A DNA stretch of 64,000 nt from Sva-07 sp963717385 (GTDB taxonomy: Bacteria > Actinomycetota > Acidimicrobiia > Acidimicrobiales > Ilumatobacteraceae): positions 17,343 through 81,342 of the forward strand of contig CAVQWE010000026.1 in NCBI GenBank assembly GCA_963717385.1, in the 5' to 3' direction. Made by a program: the position numbers and the translations under genes. Shown in pieces: positions 1 through 9,691 of the stretch. Below the pieces are notes generated by a model that was not told where the DNA came from, made no database searches, and saw only the letters and a list, made by a program, of their open reading frames with translations. Positions within the stretch are counted from its first letter, which is position 1; every line of letters starts with the position of its first letter.

Positions 1-1171
1 CAAGACGTCCTGCCCAACGAAGTTCATCGTCTCACCGACCTCGGGTGGGTCGTCGAATGCCGCGTCGACCACCTCGTAATCGAGCGACTGGAAGAGCACC
101 GTGGTATCGAAGTACCTCATCGAGCGGATCTCCGCCGGCGTCGCCGTGCCCGCTGCCTCGACCTGATCGAGATACGCGGAGCCGGTCTTCGAGGAACAAC
201 CTGGCGTCCGAACGCATCCGGTTGTCAGATGCGACCACGTAGGTCTCGCCCGTGGGGCCGAGCGAACCCCACGTCTGATTGTTGGTCATGATGTCGGTGA
301 GCTCGGCGGGGTCGAACCTGCCGGCGACGAAACCAGCGAGCTCGCCGTCGACGAACAACGGACTGCCGACGAACGCGCTGGGCCGGTCGCCGGCCGGCGG
401 GTACGGAGCGAAGTCCCGGACGGCGGCATCGCCGGGCTGTGGGTCCTCCGCGAGGTCGTCGATGAGCGCCGCGAGCTGTGTTCCGCTCTGCGGGCCGCTG
501 CGCAGGCTGGTGGCGAAGTCGATGTTGCGCGCGGTCGAGTACACCACCACGTACTCATCGGGTTCGATCAGGTAGACGTCGTCGAGTCCGACGCGAAACG
601 CAAACTCGCTGAGCGCAGCATCGAGTGGATCGCCGATCTCCGTCCAGTCGGGCAACCGAGCGGGCGGCAGGCCGGTGTCGAGATCGGGGACGACCAACTC
701 CGCCTGCAACGTGATCGCTGCATCCGAGACCGGGATCAAGCCAGACACACTGACCGGGCGGCCGCGTGCCTCGGCCAGCTCGGCTGCCACCACCTCGCGG
801 TAGTACGTGTCGACTCGATCTTGGTCGCGTGCACTGGCTGGTTCGGTCCCGAGTTCGTCGAAGACCGCCGACAACTCGTCGATCGCGGATGCTGGTCGCG
901 GGGTGAGTGCTTGGCCGATCATCGCTCGCTCGAGGCTCGCGATGTATCGCTCGACCCCGTCGGCGCGTGCTGCGCTCACTGCAGACAACTGATCCTCGAT
1001 CTCGGTGTCGGCCAGATCGCCGCCTTGGTTGAGCCCGACGATCGAGGTGACCACCACAGAGACGAGCGCGACGATCACGACCACCAACGCGAGACGGCTC
1101 GCTACCGAGACGTTCCTCGCCACCCTCCCGGGAGCATCTCGCAGTCTGTTGATCCGGCCCGCCACGAGCAC
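1..1171 (-). CDS. Cache-domain membrane sensor protein, N-terminal part (partial at window edge, one frameshift)
   Basis: The start is GTG at 1171. One transmembrane helix (about residues 25-47) follows a short basic N-terminus. Next comes an extracytoplasmic region with the feel of a double-Cache sensor, including the segment GETYVVASDNRMR, which is typical of the membrane-distal Cache fold. Near 180-186 the frame must change: after LFLEDR the continuation SAYLDQVEAAGT...MRYFDTTVLFQS is read in another frame and runs to the window edge at position 1. The output domain (cyclase, kinase or methyl-accepting) lies outside the window, so the signalling type is unknown. The shift looks like a sequence error because both sides fit one protein. 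The gene diverges from the amidohydrolase gene on the other strand. Confidence 0.7.
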
Positions 1172-1246
1172 CGAAACTAGCGCTTTCCCGCCGCCCTGGC
1201 TGCTTCACCGCGAACCCATGGGGTGTGGCGCGGTACGGTCGATCGG

Positions 1247-2917
1247 GTGAGTGACATCAGCAGGACCACCACCGTCTACACCGCCCGCTCGATCGTCACG
1301 ATGGACCCGTCACAGCCGGAAGTCGAGGCCGTCGCGGTACGCGAGGGCAAGATCCTGGCGGCGGGGTCGCTCGAGGAGTGTGCGAGTTGGGGACCCCACG
1401 AGGTCGATCGACGTTTCGACGACCACGTGCTCACCCCCGGGATGATCGAGGCGCATGGCCACACACTCGAAGGCGCGTTCTCGATGATTCCGTACGTCGG
1501 CTGGTTCGACCGGCACCGCGTCGACGGAGGAACATCGCCCGGGATCCGAAGCTACGACGCCCTGCTCGACCGGTTGCGCGAACTCGACGACGAGACGCAG
1601 GGGTCGTCCGAACCGTTGGTGGTCGGCGGGTTCGATCCGATCTACTTCACCGACGAGGCCCGCCTCACCCGCGACCATCTCGACCGCGTCTCGACCACCC
1701 GGCCGATCTTCGTGTTCCATGCCAGCGCCCACCTCGCAACGGTCAACACAGCGATGCTGGACCTCCACGAGATCAACCGGGAATCGACCACCCCCGGGGT
1801 CGCCCGCGATGCGAACGGCGAACCCAACGGCGAATTGCAGGAGATGCCGGCAATCGCCCTCGCCCGCTCAGGTGTCAGCGTGATCTTGCGGTTGCTGAAC
1901 GACCCTCGAGCGATCGAAGCGCTCGGACAGATCTGTGCGAACACCGGCATCACGCTGCTCTGCGACCTCGCCTCATCGGGCCTGAGCCGACCCGGTGAGC
2001 AGAGTCTGCTTCACGACGTTGTCGACCGGCCCGAGTATCCGGCCCGTCTCTTCCAGCGGCATGTGCATGCACTCCCCCCGGGGAGCACCGACTGGGCCGA
2101 CGCCGCTGACGCGTTGGTCGAATTGATGGCAGCCGACACCGACAAGCTGCGCAGCGCCGGGCTGAAACTGGTGCTCGACGGGTCGATCCAGGGCTTCACC
2201 GCGAAGATGGGCTGGCCGGGCTACTACACGGGCACCGATCACGGGGTCTGGATGGTGCCGCCCGAGCAGTTGATCGACATCGCCAAGCCGTTCCACGAGC
2301 GCGGCATCAACATCCACGCACACTGCAACGGCGACCTCACGATCGACGCCTGGATCGACACCGTCGAGCAGCTCGTGATCCAACACCCCTGGCTCGATCA
2401 CCGCCACACCGTGCAGCATTGCCAGCTGACGTCGGCTGCCCAGTTCCGACGGATGGCCAAGCTCGGGATGTGCGCCAACATCTTCGCCAATCACCTCTGG
2501 TACTGGGGCGATCAGCACCACGACCTCACCGTCGGTCCCGAGCGGGCGCGACGGATGGAAGCTGCTGCCACCGCCGAGCGCGAGGGCGTGTCGTTCTCGT
2601 TGCACTCCGACGCCAACGTCACCCCACTCGGGCACCTCCACACCATGTGGTGTGCGGTCAACCGGGTGACCCCGTCAGGGCGGGTACTCGGCGAGAACGA
2701 GCGGATCTCAGCGGAGTCGGCGTTGCGCGCGGTCACGCTGGGTTCGGCCTACCAGATGCACCTCGACGCCGAGTTCGGCACCATCGAATGCGGCAAGGCA
2801 GCCGACTTCAGCGTCTTGGAAGCCAACCCGCTCAGTGTCGACCCGATGACGATCAAGGACATCGGTGTGTGGGGCACCGTCGTCGGCGGAACCCCGTTCG
2901 AAGCCGCCCACGCCTGA
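1247..2917 (+). CDS. amidohydrolase family 3 (YtcJ-like) metal-dependent hydrolase
   Basis: A protein of about 556 residues with the layout of the YtcJ/NfdA amidohydrolase group. An N-terminal beta-sandwich strand (TVYTARSIVTMDP) is followed by the metal-site segment LTPGMIEAHGHTLEG, a TIM-barrel body with NIHAHCNGDLTID and HTVQHCQLT, the motif SLHSDANVTPLGH, and a C-terminal sandwich ending in GTIECGKAADFSVLEANPL. Members hydrolyse amide bonds of unknown small substrates; many are annotated as formamidase-like. I prefer GTG at 1247 because VSDISRTTTVYTARS aligns with the family N-terminus; an upstream GTG at 1223 is possible. No neighbour reveals the substrate. Confidence 0.85.
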   Translation: MSDISRTTTVYTARSIVTMDPSQPEVEAVAVREGKILAAGSLEECASWGPHEVDRRFDDHVLTPGMIEAHGHTLEGAFSMIPYVGWFDRHRVDGGTSPGIRSYDALLDRLRELDDETQGSSEPLVVGGFDPIYFTDEARLTRDHLDRVSTTRPIFVFHASAHLATVNTAMLDLHEINRESTTPGVARDANGEPNGELQEMPAIALARSGVSVILRLLNDPRAIEALGQICANTGITLLCDLASSGLSRPGEQSLLHDVVDRPEYPARLFQRHVHALPPGSTDWADAADALVELMAADTDKLRSAGLKLVLDGSIQGFTAKMGWPGYYTGTDHGVWMVPPEQLIDIAKPFHERGINIHAHCNGDLTIDAWIDTVEQLVIQHPWLDHRHTVQHCQLTSAAQFRRMAKLGMCANIFANHLWYWGDQHHDLTVGPERARRMEAAATAEREGVSFSLHSDANVTPLGHLHTMWCAVNRVTPSGRVLGENERISAESALRAVTLGSAYQMHLDAEFGTIECGKAADFSVLEANPLSVDPMTIKDIGVWGTVVGGTPFEAAHA

Positions 2918-2951
2918 CCAACCCGTTCGGTGACGGTGCGGATGGACCGGG

Positions 2952-3857
2952 TCATCCGACCTGCAACACGAACGGGTCGGGAGTTGGGTCGACTCGGTGC
3001 GGACGGCAATGGCAACCAGCTCGGACTGGTGTGCGGCGTCGGTGGGGGTGACCTCGATGCGGCGGCCGACGACCTGCACGAGCACCCACGTGCCGTCGTC
3101 GAGTTGCACTCGCCCCTTCACCCGCAGCACCTCGGCGGGCAGGGCGCCGAGGAATCGGTCGAGTTCGTTGCGGCGAACCGGATCGAGTCGACGTCCACGA
3201 CCACGATGCGTATCGATCGTCGTGTTGTTCCTCTGGTGGCTGGCTCGCAGGTCGCTCCGACATGCGGCCGCCGAGGACGATGTCGGACGGAACCTGTCCG
3301 TCGAGCACCCTGACCGACGGCGCTCCCCCGCTCGTCGCCGCCACCCACTGCTCGACTTCGACGAGGCGCTGGTCGGTGCACGCATCAACTTTCGTGATCA
3401 CGACCAGGTCGGCCCCAGCGAGCTGGCGCGTCACCTCGCCGCCGACGTAGCGATCCCGTGAACGTTGCATCACCGACGTGGCGTCGGCGAGCACGATCAC
3501 ACCGGCAGGCTCGAACGGCGGCACCGTTGCCCACGCGGCTGCAACCGACGGATCTGCAACGCCGCTGACCTCGATCACGATGTGGTCGAGACGAGGCTCG
3601 GTCGCCGCCAGGGTGTCGAGCGCTTCGTGCAGCCCGGCGCCGACCGTGCAGCACACACAACCGTTCGCCAAGCTGATCAGCTCATCGCCGGCGGCATCTG
3701 CCAGGAGGGATGCGTCGATCGCCAGCGAGCCGAAGTCGTTGACGATCACCCCGATCCGGCGTCCACCGGGGTGGCGCAACACGTGGTTGAGCAGCGTGGT
3801 CTTGCCCGCGCCGAGATACCCGCCGATCACGGTCAGCGGAATCGCCGGCTGCGCCAT
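2952..3857 (-). CDS. CobW/COG0523 family GTP-binding metallochaperone (frameshifted)
   Basis: The start ATG at 3857 gives MAQPAIPLTVIGGYLGAGKT, with the Walker A loop GYLGAGKTT near residue 12. The metal-binding GCVCC motif, the switch segment IEVSGVADP and the nucleotide motif TKVDA follow, so this is a G3E-family GTPase that delivers Zn, Co or Ni to client proteins. The CobW C-terminal domain begins at YASWSW. Near 3175-3200 the frame must change to recover NELDRFLGALPAEVLRVKG. A second change near 2980 may restore the end PDPFVLQVG, but that one is less certain. The neighbouring genes do not show which metal or client is served. Confidence 0.8.
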   Translation of the reverse strand: MAQPAIPLTVIGGYLGAGKTTLLNHVLRHPGGRRIGVIVNDFGSLAIDASLLADAAGDELISLANGCVCCTVGAGLHEALDTLAATEPRLDHIVIEVSGVADPSVAAAWATVPPFEPAGVIVLADATSVMQRSRDRYVGGEVTRQLAGADLVVITKVDACTDQRLVEVEQWVAATSGGAPSVRVLDGQVPSDIVLGGRMSERPASQPPEEQHDDRYASWSWTSTRSGSPQRTRPIPRRPARRGAAGEGASATRRRHVGARAGRRPPHRGHPHRRRTPVRAGCHCRPHRVDPTPDPFVLQVG

Positions 3858-3888
3858 GCCCGCATGTTGCCACGTCAGCCCGCCGAGC

Positions 3889-3924
3889 GATGAGCGAAGC
3901 GGACGTGGGAGTGCCGTTCGCTCA
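3889..3924. repeat. REP-like palindromic repeat, copy A1
   Basis: Left arm TGAGCGAA (3891-3898) and right arm TTCGCTCA (3917-3924) form a perfect 8-bp inverted repeat around an 18-nt loop whose core is GTGGGAGTGCC. It lies between the start of the CobW gene and the end of the beta-lactamase-fold gene. The same arms and loop core recur 26 bp further on (copy A2) and twice near 46.3 kb. Confidence 0.85.
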
Positions 3925-3949
3925 CCACCGCACCGACGCTGATCCGACC

Positions 3950-3987
3950 GATGAGCGAAGCGGTCGTGGGAGTGCGGTTCGCTCATC
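3950..3987. repeat. REP-like palindromic repeat, copy A2
   Basis: Left arm GATGAGCGAA (3950-3959) and right arm TTCGCTCATC (3978-3987) form a perfect 10-bp inverted repeat with an 18-nt loop containing GTGGGAGTGCG. With copy A1 it makes a tandem doublet separated by 25 bp, the same layout as the pair at 46311-46409. Confidence 0.88.
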
Positions 3988-3997
3988 GTTTCCGACT

Positions 3998-5235
3998 TCA
4001 GCCGGCGACGAAACCCCCGGCAGCGAGCGCACGATCGACCATGCCGGCAAGTCGCACGGTGTCGCTCGGGTTCTCGCCGCTCACCGTGACCGCCCAGGTG
4101 ACGTTGTCGACGCGATCGAGCACCATCGCGTGCGTGCTCTCGATCGTGCCCGTGTGGCCCGCTGCCCCGCCGCCATAGAGGATCAGACCCATCCCGTAAC
4201 CGCGGTCGGGTGCGAGTGGATCGTTCACGGCGGTCTTCATCTGGGCGACGGTGCTGGCATCGAGCGGCTTCCAGCCGGGCGTGTCGAGATCGAGCGAGTC
4301 GAAGATCGTGACGAGGTCGCTCGGCGATGCCACCCACGCGCCTGCGGCACCGAGCACCTCCATGTAGTTGCGGCCCGGCACGCTGCGATGCACGACTTCG
4401 ACCGGGACCGGGGTCGTGCGGTGGGGGCGAGCCGCATACCGGAGATCCCGAGCGGCGTGAGCAGTCGCTCGTACACGACCTGTTCGTACGGCTGACCCGT
4501 GAGTTGCTCGATCAGCAACCCGAGCACGCAGTAGTTCATGTTGCTGTAGCGGTAACCGGGCCCCTGCAGCGACCGGGTGACACCGACGGCGGCCGCCTCC
4601 TCGCATGAGCCGACCTGATTGCGGAAGAACACTCCCTCGTACTGGGCAAAGCCCGAGGTGTGGGTCAGCAGTCGACGCACCGTGAGGTCGGCGACGCCCG
4701 CACTCGGTGCGCTGACCCCGACCGCGTCGGCCACGATCGTGCCGATGGGATCGTCGAGGCCGACGAGCCCCTCCTCGACCAACTGCAACACGGTGATCGC
4801 TGTGATCGGTTTGGAGATGCTGGCGATACGGAACTTGTCGGCGGCGTCGGCGGCGTCGACGGTGTCGGGCACACGGGCCCCCATTGCGGCAGTGTGCACG
4901 ATCTCACCATCGATGGCCACCGCCACCGACACGGCGTCGGAGCCACCGCCGAGCACCGACTGGTTGAGCGATGCATCGAATGCTGCCCACCCGGTGAGGA
5001 GCGCTGTGCCGGTCTCGCCCGGCTGACCCGACGGAGGGAGCGGAGCGATCGTGACCCGGTCGATGTCGTACCCGGGGAACGGAAGCGGGTCGCGTTCGGC
5101 GATGTCGAACAGTTCGGTCGACGATGGTGCCGGATCCGACGACGGCCCTTCGGACTCGACCGTCGGCGTCGAACACGCTGCCAGCAGGAGCACGCCGGCG
5201 GCGGCACCGAGATGCAGACATCGACGTGCGGACAT
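3998..5235 (-). CDS. serine hydrolase, beta-lactamase/D-aminopeptidase fold lipoprotein (frameshifted)
   Basis: The start ATG at 5235 gives MSARRCLHLGAAAGVLLLAAC, a lipoprotein signal with lipobox LAAC. The catalytic S-x-x-K is seen in IASISKPIT, the second motif as YSNMNY and the third as GHTGT, so the protein belongs to the class C beta-lactamase-related / penicillin-binding-protein-like family (Pfam Beta-lactamase). After GISGMRLAP, near a run of five G at about 4425, the frame changes and continues through RSVPGRNYMEVLGAAGAWVAS to the stop at 3998. Such lipoproteins commonly act as peptidases or esterases outside the membrane; the substrate is unknown. The total length of about 412 residues is normal for the family. 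Confidence 0.82.
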
Positions 5236-5308
5236 CTCTCCATGATGACCGCCGAGACCTCCGGCGTGGTGGCACCGCCGCAGACGCTCTCGGTGTCGAT
5301 CGGATGAC

Positions 5309-6262
5309 CTATTGGTAGCTGATGTAGATCGGGGTGGGCCGCACCGACAACGACTCCGCCGGGGTCGGGGTCGGGCGGTCCTCGTCGTAGAAGTTCTTCC
5401 AACCGGTCAGGGCACCGGGAGGGAGGTCGGCCACCATCCGGTCCCACGACCCGATCTTGAGTGGCAGGCTGCCGAAGCCGTCCATCTGGAACACGACCTG
5501 CACGTTCGGGGTTCCGCGGATGAGCGCTTTGTTCGTCACCATCGAGGGCGTGAACTGGTGGACGACGAGCATCTTCGGCGGTAGCGAGAACCGTCGGATC
5601 ACATCGTCGAGGTAGTCGATCGTCGCATTCACTTCGGCTCCGTCGACCGTGCCGATCCGACCGCCTCCGGGACGTTCGGTCGGGCCGACACGCCATTCGG
5701 GATCGAGCGCCAGGCTCACGTTTCGTTGGGCGAGCAACCCTTCGATCTCGCGGGCTTGCGACGGGAAGGTCGCCCGCCCCGACTGGAGATCGAGGATCAC
5801 GTGCATGCCATTGGCTTGGGCGGCATCGATCCAGGGCTGGAACTTCGACGCAGGAAACTCGTTGGAGTAGTCGCCGTCGGCGCCTGCCGATGACGAGGCC
5901 ACGGTGGTGATGATCTCGAATGTCGGCACCACCGGCCGCCCGAACGCCGCGTACTGCGCGGCGACGACCTTGGCCCGCTCGACAGCCGCAGCAACGCCTT
6001 GCTCTCCGAGCACGCCGAGTGTCGACGACCCTGGGTGGCCGTAGAGCGCCACGTACAGCACTCCCGGCAGCCACCCACCGACGGGGTCGGGCGGATCGAG
6101 CCGCACCGCCTGTTTCGTGGCAGTCGCCCGGCCGTTGATCTGCGTCGTCGACACCGCGGCGACGAACGAGGTCGCGACCGCAGCGGCGCCCAGCGTGGCT
6201 GCAGTGCCGAGGAGCAGGTGGCGTCGACTCAGCCGTCCCGGACGGGAGGGCCGTCCCCGCAC
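5309..6262 (-). CDS. exported protein of unknown function with Tat-type signal
   Basis: The open frame extends far upstream without stops, but GTG at 6262 gives VRGRPSRPGRLSRRHLLLGTAA. This is a twin-arginine-type signal followed by a hydrophobic stretch, and it fits an export start. The mature part (about 280 residues) has short alternating segments such as VILDLQSGRATF, LALDPEWRVG and MLVVHQFTPSM, which suggest a TIM-barrel, perhaps glycoside-hydrolase-like, fold. I do not recognise a named family. The acidic residue in LALDPEW is the kind of residue found at barrel active sites, but no mechanism can be claimed. Confidence 0.7.
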   Translation of the reverse strand: MRGRPSRPGRLSRRHLLLGTAATLGAAAVATSFVAAVSTTQINGRATATKQAVRLDPPDPVGGWLPGVLYVALYGHPGSSTLGVLGEQGVAAAVERAKVVAAQYAAFGRPVVPTFEIITTVASSSAGADGDYSNEFPASKFQPWIDAAQANGMHVILDLQSGRATFPSQAREIEGLLAQRNVSLALDPEWRVGPTERPGGGRIGTVDGAEVNATIDYLDDVIRRFSLPPKMLVVHQFTPSMVTNKALIRGTPNVQVVFQMDGFGSLPLKIGSWDRMVADLPPGALTGWKNFYDEDRPTPTPAESLSVRPTPIYISYQ

Positions 6263-6333
6263 GAGGATGTGTTTCCATCTCGACCACCACGCTAGTCCGG
6301 GGCACCTCGCCACGGTCGCAGCGCCGGCGCGAG

Positions 6334-7236
6334 TCAGGAGGGCACCGGAAGGTGCTGTTCGAGCGTGAGTACTGCAGCGAAGAGGTCGCCGTGTTCTCCG
6401 ACCCGAGCGAGGACGTCGGCGGCTTCGAAGCGGAGTTCGACGCCGGTCGACGCACACCGCTCGACCTCGTCCCAGGTGACCGGAGTCGACACGGTCGGAT
6501 CGTGGCGGGCACGCAACGAGTACGGAGCGATCGTGGTCTTGTGGTGGGCGTTCTGACTCCAGTCGACGAACACCTTGCCGGGCCGCTCGGCCTTGGCCAT
6601 CACCGTGGTCACTCGACCGGGCAGCTGACGTTCCATGACCTGGCCAACGGCGAGCGCGAAGTCCGCTGTGGCCTCGTGGGTCACACCTGGGGTGTTCAGT
6701 GGCACGTAGAGCTGAAGGCCCTTCGAGCCAGAGGTCTTGCACCACCCTTCGAGCTCGACCGCTTCGAGGACGTTGCGTACTCCGAGCGCCACTTCGCAGC
6801 AGTCGACGATCGACGTCTTCGGGCCCGGATCGAAGTCGAACACCAGCGTGCGTGGTGTGTCGAGGTCGGCAGCGAGCGCCATCGGGGCATGCAACTCGAT
6901 CGCCGCCAGATTCGCCGCCCACACCATCGCGGCGGCGTCCTCGATGCAGCAGTACTCGATGCCGCCGCGGCGATCGCCCGGACCGAGCGCCACGAGAACC
7001 CACTCGGGCCGATGCGACGGGCAGCGCTTCTCGAAGAACCCGTCGTGATCGGTGCCGTCGGGGTAGCGACGAAACGTGATGCAGCGCCCGGCGAGGTGCG
7101 GGACGATCACGGGTGCGATGCGCAGGTGGTAGTCGACCACCTCGGCCTTCGTGAACCCAGACGGGTACAGCACCTTGTCGAGGTTGGTGAGTCGAACGGT
7201 ACGACCGTCGATGTCGACCTCGATCGGTGCAACCAC
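6334..7236 (-). CDS. stand-alone LigD-type primase/polymerase domain protein (NHEJ)
   Basis: A 300-residue protein matching the polymerase domain of bacterial LigD along its whole length. It has LTNLDKVLYPSGFTKAEVVDYH at the start, then FFEKRCPSH, the catalytic Asp pair in FDFDPGP, the SGSKGLQLYVPL block, and KVFVDWSQNAHHKTT. The family adds nucleotides at double-strand breaks during non-homologous end joining. No nuclease or ligase domain is attached. The gene sits 20 bp downstream of ku on the same strand, so the two are probably co-transcribed; the ATP-dependent ligase must be elsewhere. Confidence 0.93.
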   Translation of the reverse strand: MVAPIEVDIDGRTVRLTNLDKVLYPSGFTKAEVVDYHLRIAPVIVPHLAGRCITFRRYPDGTDHDGFFEKRCPSHRPEWVLVALGPGDRRGGIEYCCIEDAAAMVWAANLAAIELHAPMALAADLDTPRTLVFDFDPGPKTSIVDCCEVALGVRNVLEAVELEGWCKTSGSKGLQLYVPLNTPGVTHEATADFALAVGQVMERQLPGRVTTVMAKAERPGKVFVDWSQNAHHKTTIAPYSLRARHDPTVSTPVTWDEVERCASTGVELRFEAADVLARVGEHGDLFAAVLTLEQHLPVPS

Positions 7237-7256
7237 GTGGACTCAGGCCTGCTCGG

Positions 7257-8087
7257 TCAGGCCGACTTCTTCTTGGCGGTCGACTTCTTGGCGGGGTGGC
7301 GGGTACGCGCATCCTTCGCAGCGGCGACGCTCGCTTCGAGCGCTGCCATGATGTCGACGACCTTCGGCTTGTCGGCGGCAGCTTCGGGGACTTCGAACTC
7401 TTCGCCGTCGGATTTCATCTGGATGAGTGCCATCACCTCTTCGCGGTACTCGTCGCGGTACTTCTCCGGTTCGAAGTCGGCAGCGAGCGACGCCACGAGC
7501 GCCTCGGCCATCGCCACTTCCTTGTCGTTCACCTCGATCGAGTCGAGCCCGTTCAGCTCTTCGATGTCAGCCGGATCGATCACCTCGTCGGCGTATGCGA
7601 GCGTCGACATCACCAGACGACCCTCCTCGGCGCGGATTGCCGCGGTGTACTGCTTGTTGCGCATCACGAAACGACCGATCGCCACCTTGCCGCTGGCCTC
7701 CATCGCCCGGGCGAGCAACACGTAGGGCTTGGGCGGGCCGTCGGGGGCCAGGTGGTAGGCAGTGTCGAAGTAGACGGGATCGATGTCGGCGAGATCGACG
7801 AACTCCTCGAGGTCGACCGACTTGGTGGCAACTGGCATGAACGCTTCGAGTTCGTCGGGGTCGACGACGACGTAGCGACCCTTGGAGATCTCGTAGCCCT
7901 TCACGATGTGGTCGTCGCCGACTTCGTCACCGGTCTCGGCATTCACCTTGCGGTAACGAATGCGCGCCATGTTGCGCTCGTCGAGTTGGTTGAACGACAC
8001 GCTCTGGCGTCGCACCGCGTGGAACAGCTTCACGGGGATCGCCACCAACCCGAACGAGATCGTTCCGCTCCACACCGGCCGTGCCAT
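7257..8087 (-). CDS. ku: bacterial Ku, DNA end-binding protein
   Basis: ATG at 8087 gives MARPVWSGTISFGLVAIPVK, the classic Ku start. The core continues with KGYEISKGRYVVVDPDEL and PYVLLARAMEASGKVAIGRFV. Ku forms a ring on double-strand break ends and recruits LigD in non-homologous end joining. The protein is about 276 residues long and ends in the lysine-rich tail RHPAKKSTAKKKSA, which resembles the DNA-binding extensions of actinobacterial Ku proteins. The polymerase-domain gene follows directly. A longer start (6 codons upstream) is possible but does not fit the family. Confidence 0.95.
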   Translation of the reverse strand: MARPVWSGTISFGLVAIPVKLFHAVRRQSVSFNQLDERNMARIRYRKVNAETGDEVGDDHIVKGYEISKGRYVVVDPDELEAFMPVATKSVDLEEFVDLADIDPVYFDTAYHLAPDGPPKPYVLLARAMEASGKVAIGRFVMRNKQYTAAIRAEEGRLVMSTLAYADEVIDPADIEELNGLDSIEVNDKEVAMAEALVASLAADFEPEKYRDEYREEVMALIQMKSDGEEFEVPEAAADKPKVVDIMAALEASVAAAKDARTRHPAKKSTAKKKSA

Positions 8088-8114
8088 GGCAAGAGTCAAC
8101 CACAACCGTGACGG

Positions 8115-8990
8115 TCAGCCGGCGAGGATGGCGCGAGGCACGATGTCCATGCCGAAACCGGTGAGGATTGCGAGATACAGCAACCCGGTTGCAGCCATCA
8201 CCGCCGAGTACGCACGCTCCTTCAACGCTGCCTGGGTGACGAAGATCAAGATGATCGTGGTGATGGCACACATCACCCACATCCAGCCCAGCATCCCACC
8301 CCATCCATCGTCGACCGATCCGGTGATCACCGCGATCATCCCGGTCGGCAAGAGCATCACGAGCACCTCGGCGGGCCACAGCCACTTCAGTGCTTCGACC
8401 ATCTCGTTGAGCAGTCGCCGCGGGAGCCCTGGTTGCGTGAGGTACCAGTGGCCCAGCAGCATCGCGTCGGAGATCGCGCCGATGAAGGCTGCGCCGACCA
8501 GTGTGCGTGCGATGGCCACAGCGGTGTTGCCGCCGGCGTCGATCGCTGCGGCGAGCAGGCCGATCGTGCCGATGAACACCGGCACCAGGTCGAGCACCGG
8601 AGGGAACTCGGGGCCCCGGTCGTCGTTGGGTGTGTCCGGATCGGATGCGCTCGACGGTGCGGTCGATACCGGTCATCGCTGCCACGCGTTCGCTGCGGCG
8701 GTCGTGTTCCTCTCGGGCGCCGCTCACACCAGCGGCCTTGCGGCGCACCGACACCACCAACGCGACCGGCACACGAGACCATCACCCCGATCGACGCCGC
8801 TTCCCTCACCGGAACCGGCCCGAACGCAAGTCCGGCGGCGAGCGACACCGGCAGCGAACGCGAAATAGACACCACGAAGCAACCAGCCGTAGCCGAGGCT
8901 TGCAATTCGGCGACGAGTGGTGAACCAGCAGAAGAGCATGCCGCCCGTGGCCCACTGCAAGAGCACCGTCGCGGCGTCGAGACTGATCAC
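8115..8990 (-). CDS. multi-pass membrane protein of unknown function (three frameshifts)
   Basis: No single frame spans this gene. Pieces in three frames join into one plausible protein of about 290 residues. It starts at GTG 8990 (ISLDAATVLLQWATGGMLF, a first helix), moves to AGLAFGPVPVREAASIGVMV after a shift near 8840, then to VALVVSVRRKAAGV after about 8770, and finally to PEFPPVLDLVPVFIGTIG after about 8640. The C-terminal 160 residues carry four clear transmembrane helices with charged loops. I recognise no family. Three indels in 350 bp suggest either poor sequence or a decaying gene. It lies upstream of ku on the same strand and could be in its operon. Confidence 0.5.
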
Positions 8991-9025
8991 GCTGACCCAC
9001 GGTAACGCCGTAGCCTGGCGGCGCC

Positions 9026-9691
9026 ATGGCCTCCCACCGCCGCAGCCGGCTCGCCGGCCTCCCGACCGCCCGCACGGTCGTCCTCACCGCTGTGTCCGCG
9101 CTCGCGCTCGCATCGTGCATGACCGGACCACGTCCGAGTTTCGATGCCGACGACCCGGCGCGACAGGCCACCGGCGATCCAGCGATCGAGGCAGTCCTCG
9201 AACGCCTCGATCAGGTGCCCATCGAACAGTTCACCGCCGACTACACGATCCTCACGCGACTCGGCGGCATCGAGTCGACCGCCACCGTGGTGCAAGCCGA
9301 CAACAGCCGCCGGTCGATCACGATCAACGACGTCAGATTCCTCGACGGCGTCGGAACGTCGACCACGTGCAACCTGGCCACCGCCGAGTGCGAAGCGGTG
9401 ATCAACGACGCCCGGGTCAGCGACTTGCTGCTCACCCACGACTTCTACGGGGCCAGTTTCGCTCGCCGACTCAGGGTCGACGCCGGTCGCAGCCTGTCGC
9501 CGGCACGGGGCTACACCGAGACGATCGCAGGCCAACCGGTCGTTTGCGCCGACGTGGCGGTCTCGGGCGGCACCAAGGTCTACTGCGCCCTCGACACCGG
9601 GCCGCTCGCACGGTACGACGGCAACGACGTGGTCATCGAGCTCGTCGGCGTGGACCCGACCCCCGACGAATCCAAGTTCGCCACGAGCTGA
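9026..9691 (+). CDS. predicted lipoprotein of unknown function
   Basis: The N-terminus MASHRRSRLAGLPTARTVVL continues into a hydrophobic stretch ending in the lipobox LALASC, with the lipidated Cys near residue 31. The mature 190 residues contain several Cys (for example TTCNLATAEC and VVCADVAVSG...YCALDTG) that could form disulfides outside the membrane. No domain is recognised. The gene converges on the M24 peptidase gene, leaving about 75 bp in between. Confidence 0.75.
   Translation: MASHRRSRLAGLPTARTVVLTAVSALALASCMTGPRPSFDADDPARQATGDPAIEAVLERLDQVPIEQFTADYTILTRLGGIESTATVVQADNSRRSITINDVRFLDGVGTSTTCNLATAECEAVINDARVSDLLLTHDFYGASFARRLRVDAGRSLSPARGYTETIAGQPVVCADVAVSGGTKVYCALDTGPLARYDGNDVVIELVGVDPTPDESKFATS

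Noticed and set aside
2918..2951. Possible terminator between amidohydrolase and CobW genes
   Set aside because: Only a weak TGACC/GGTCA pairing spaced by about 30 nt, too poor to call.
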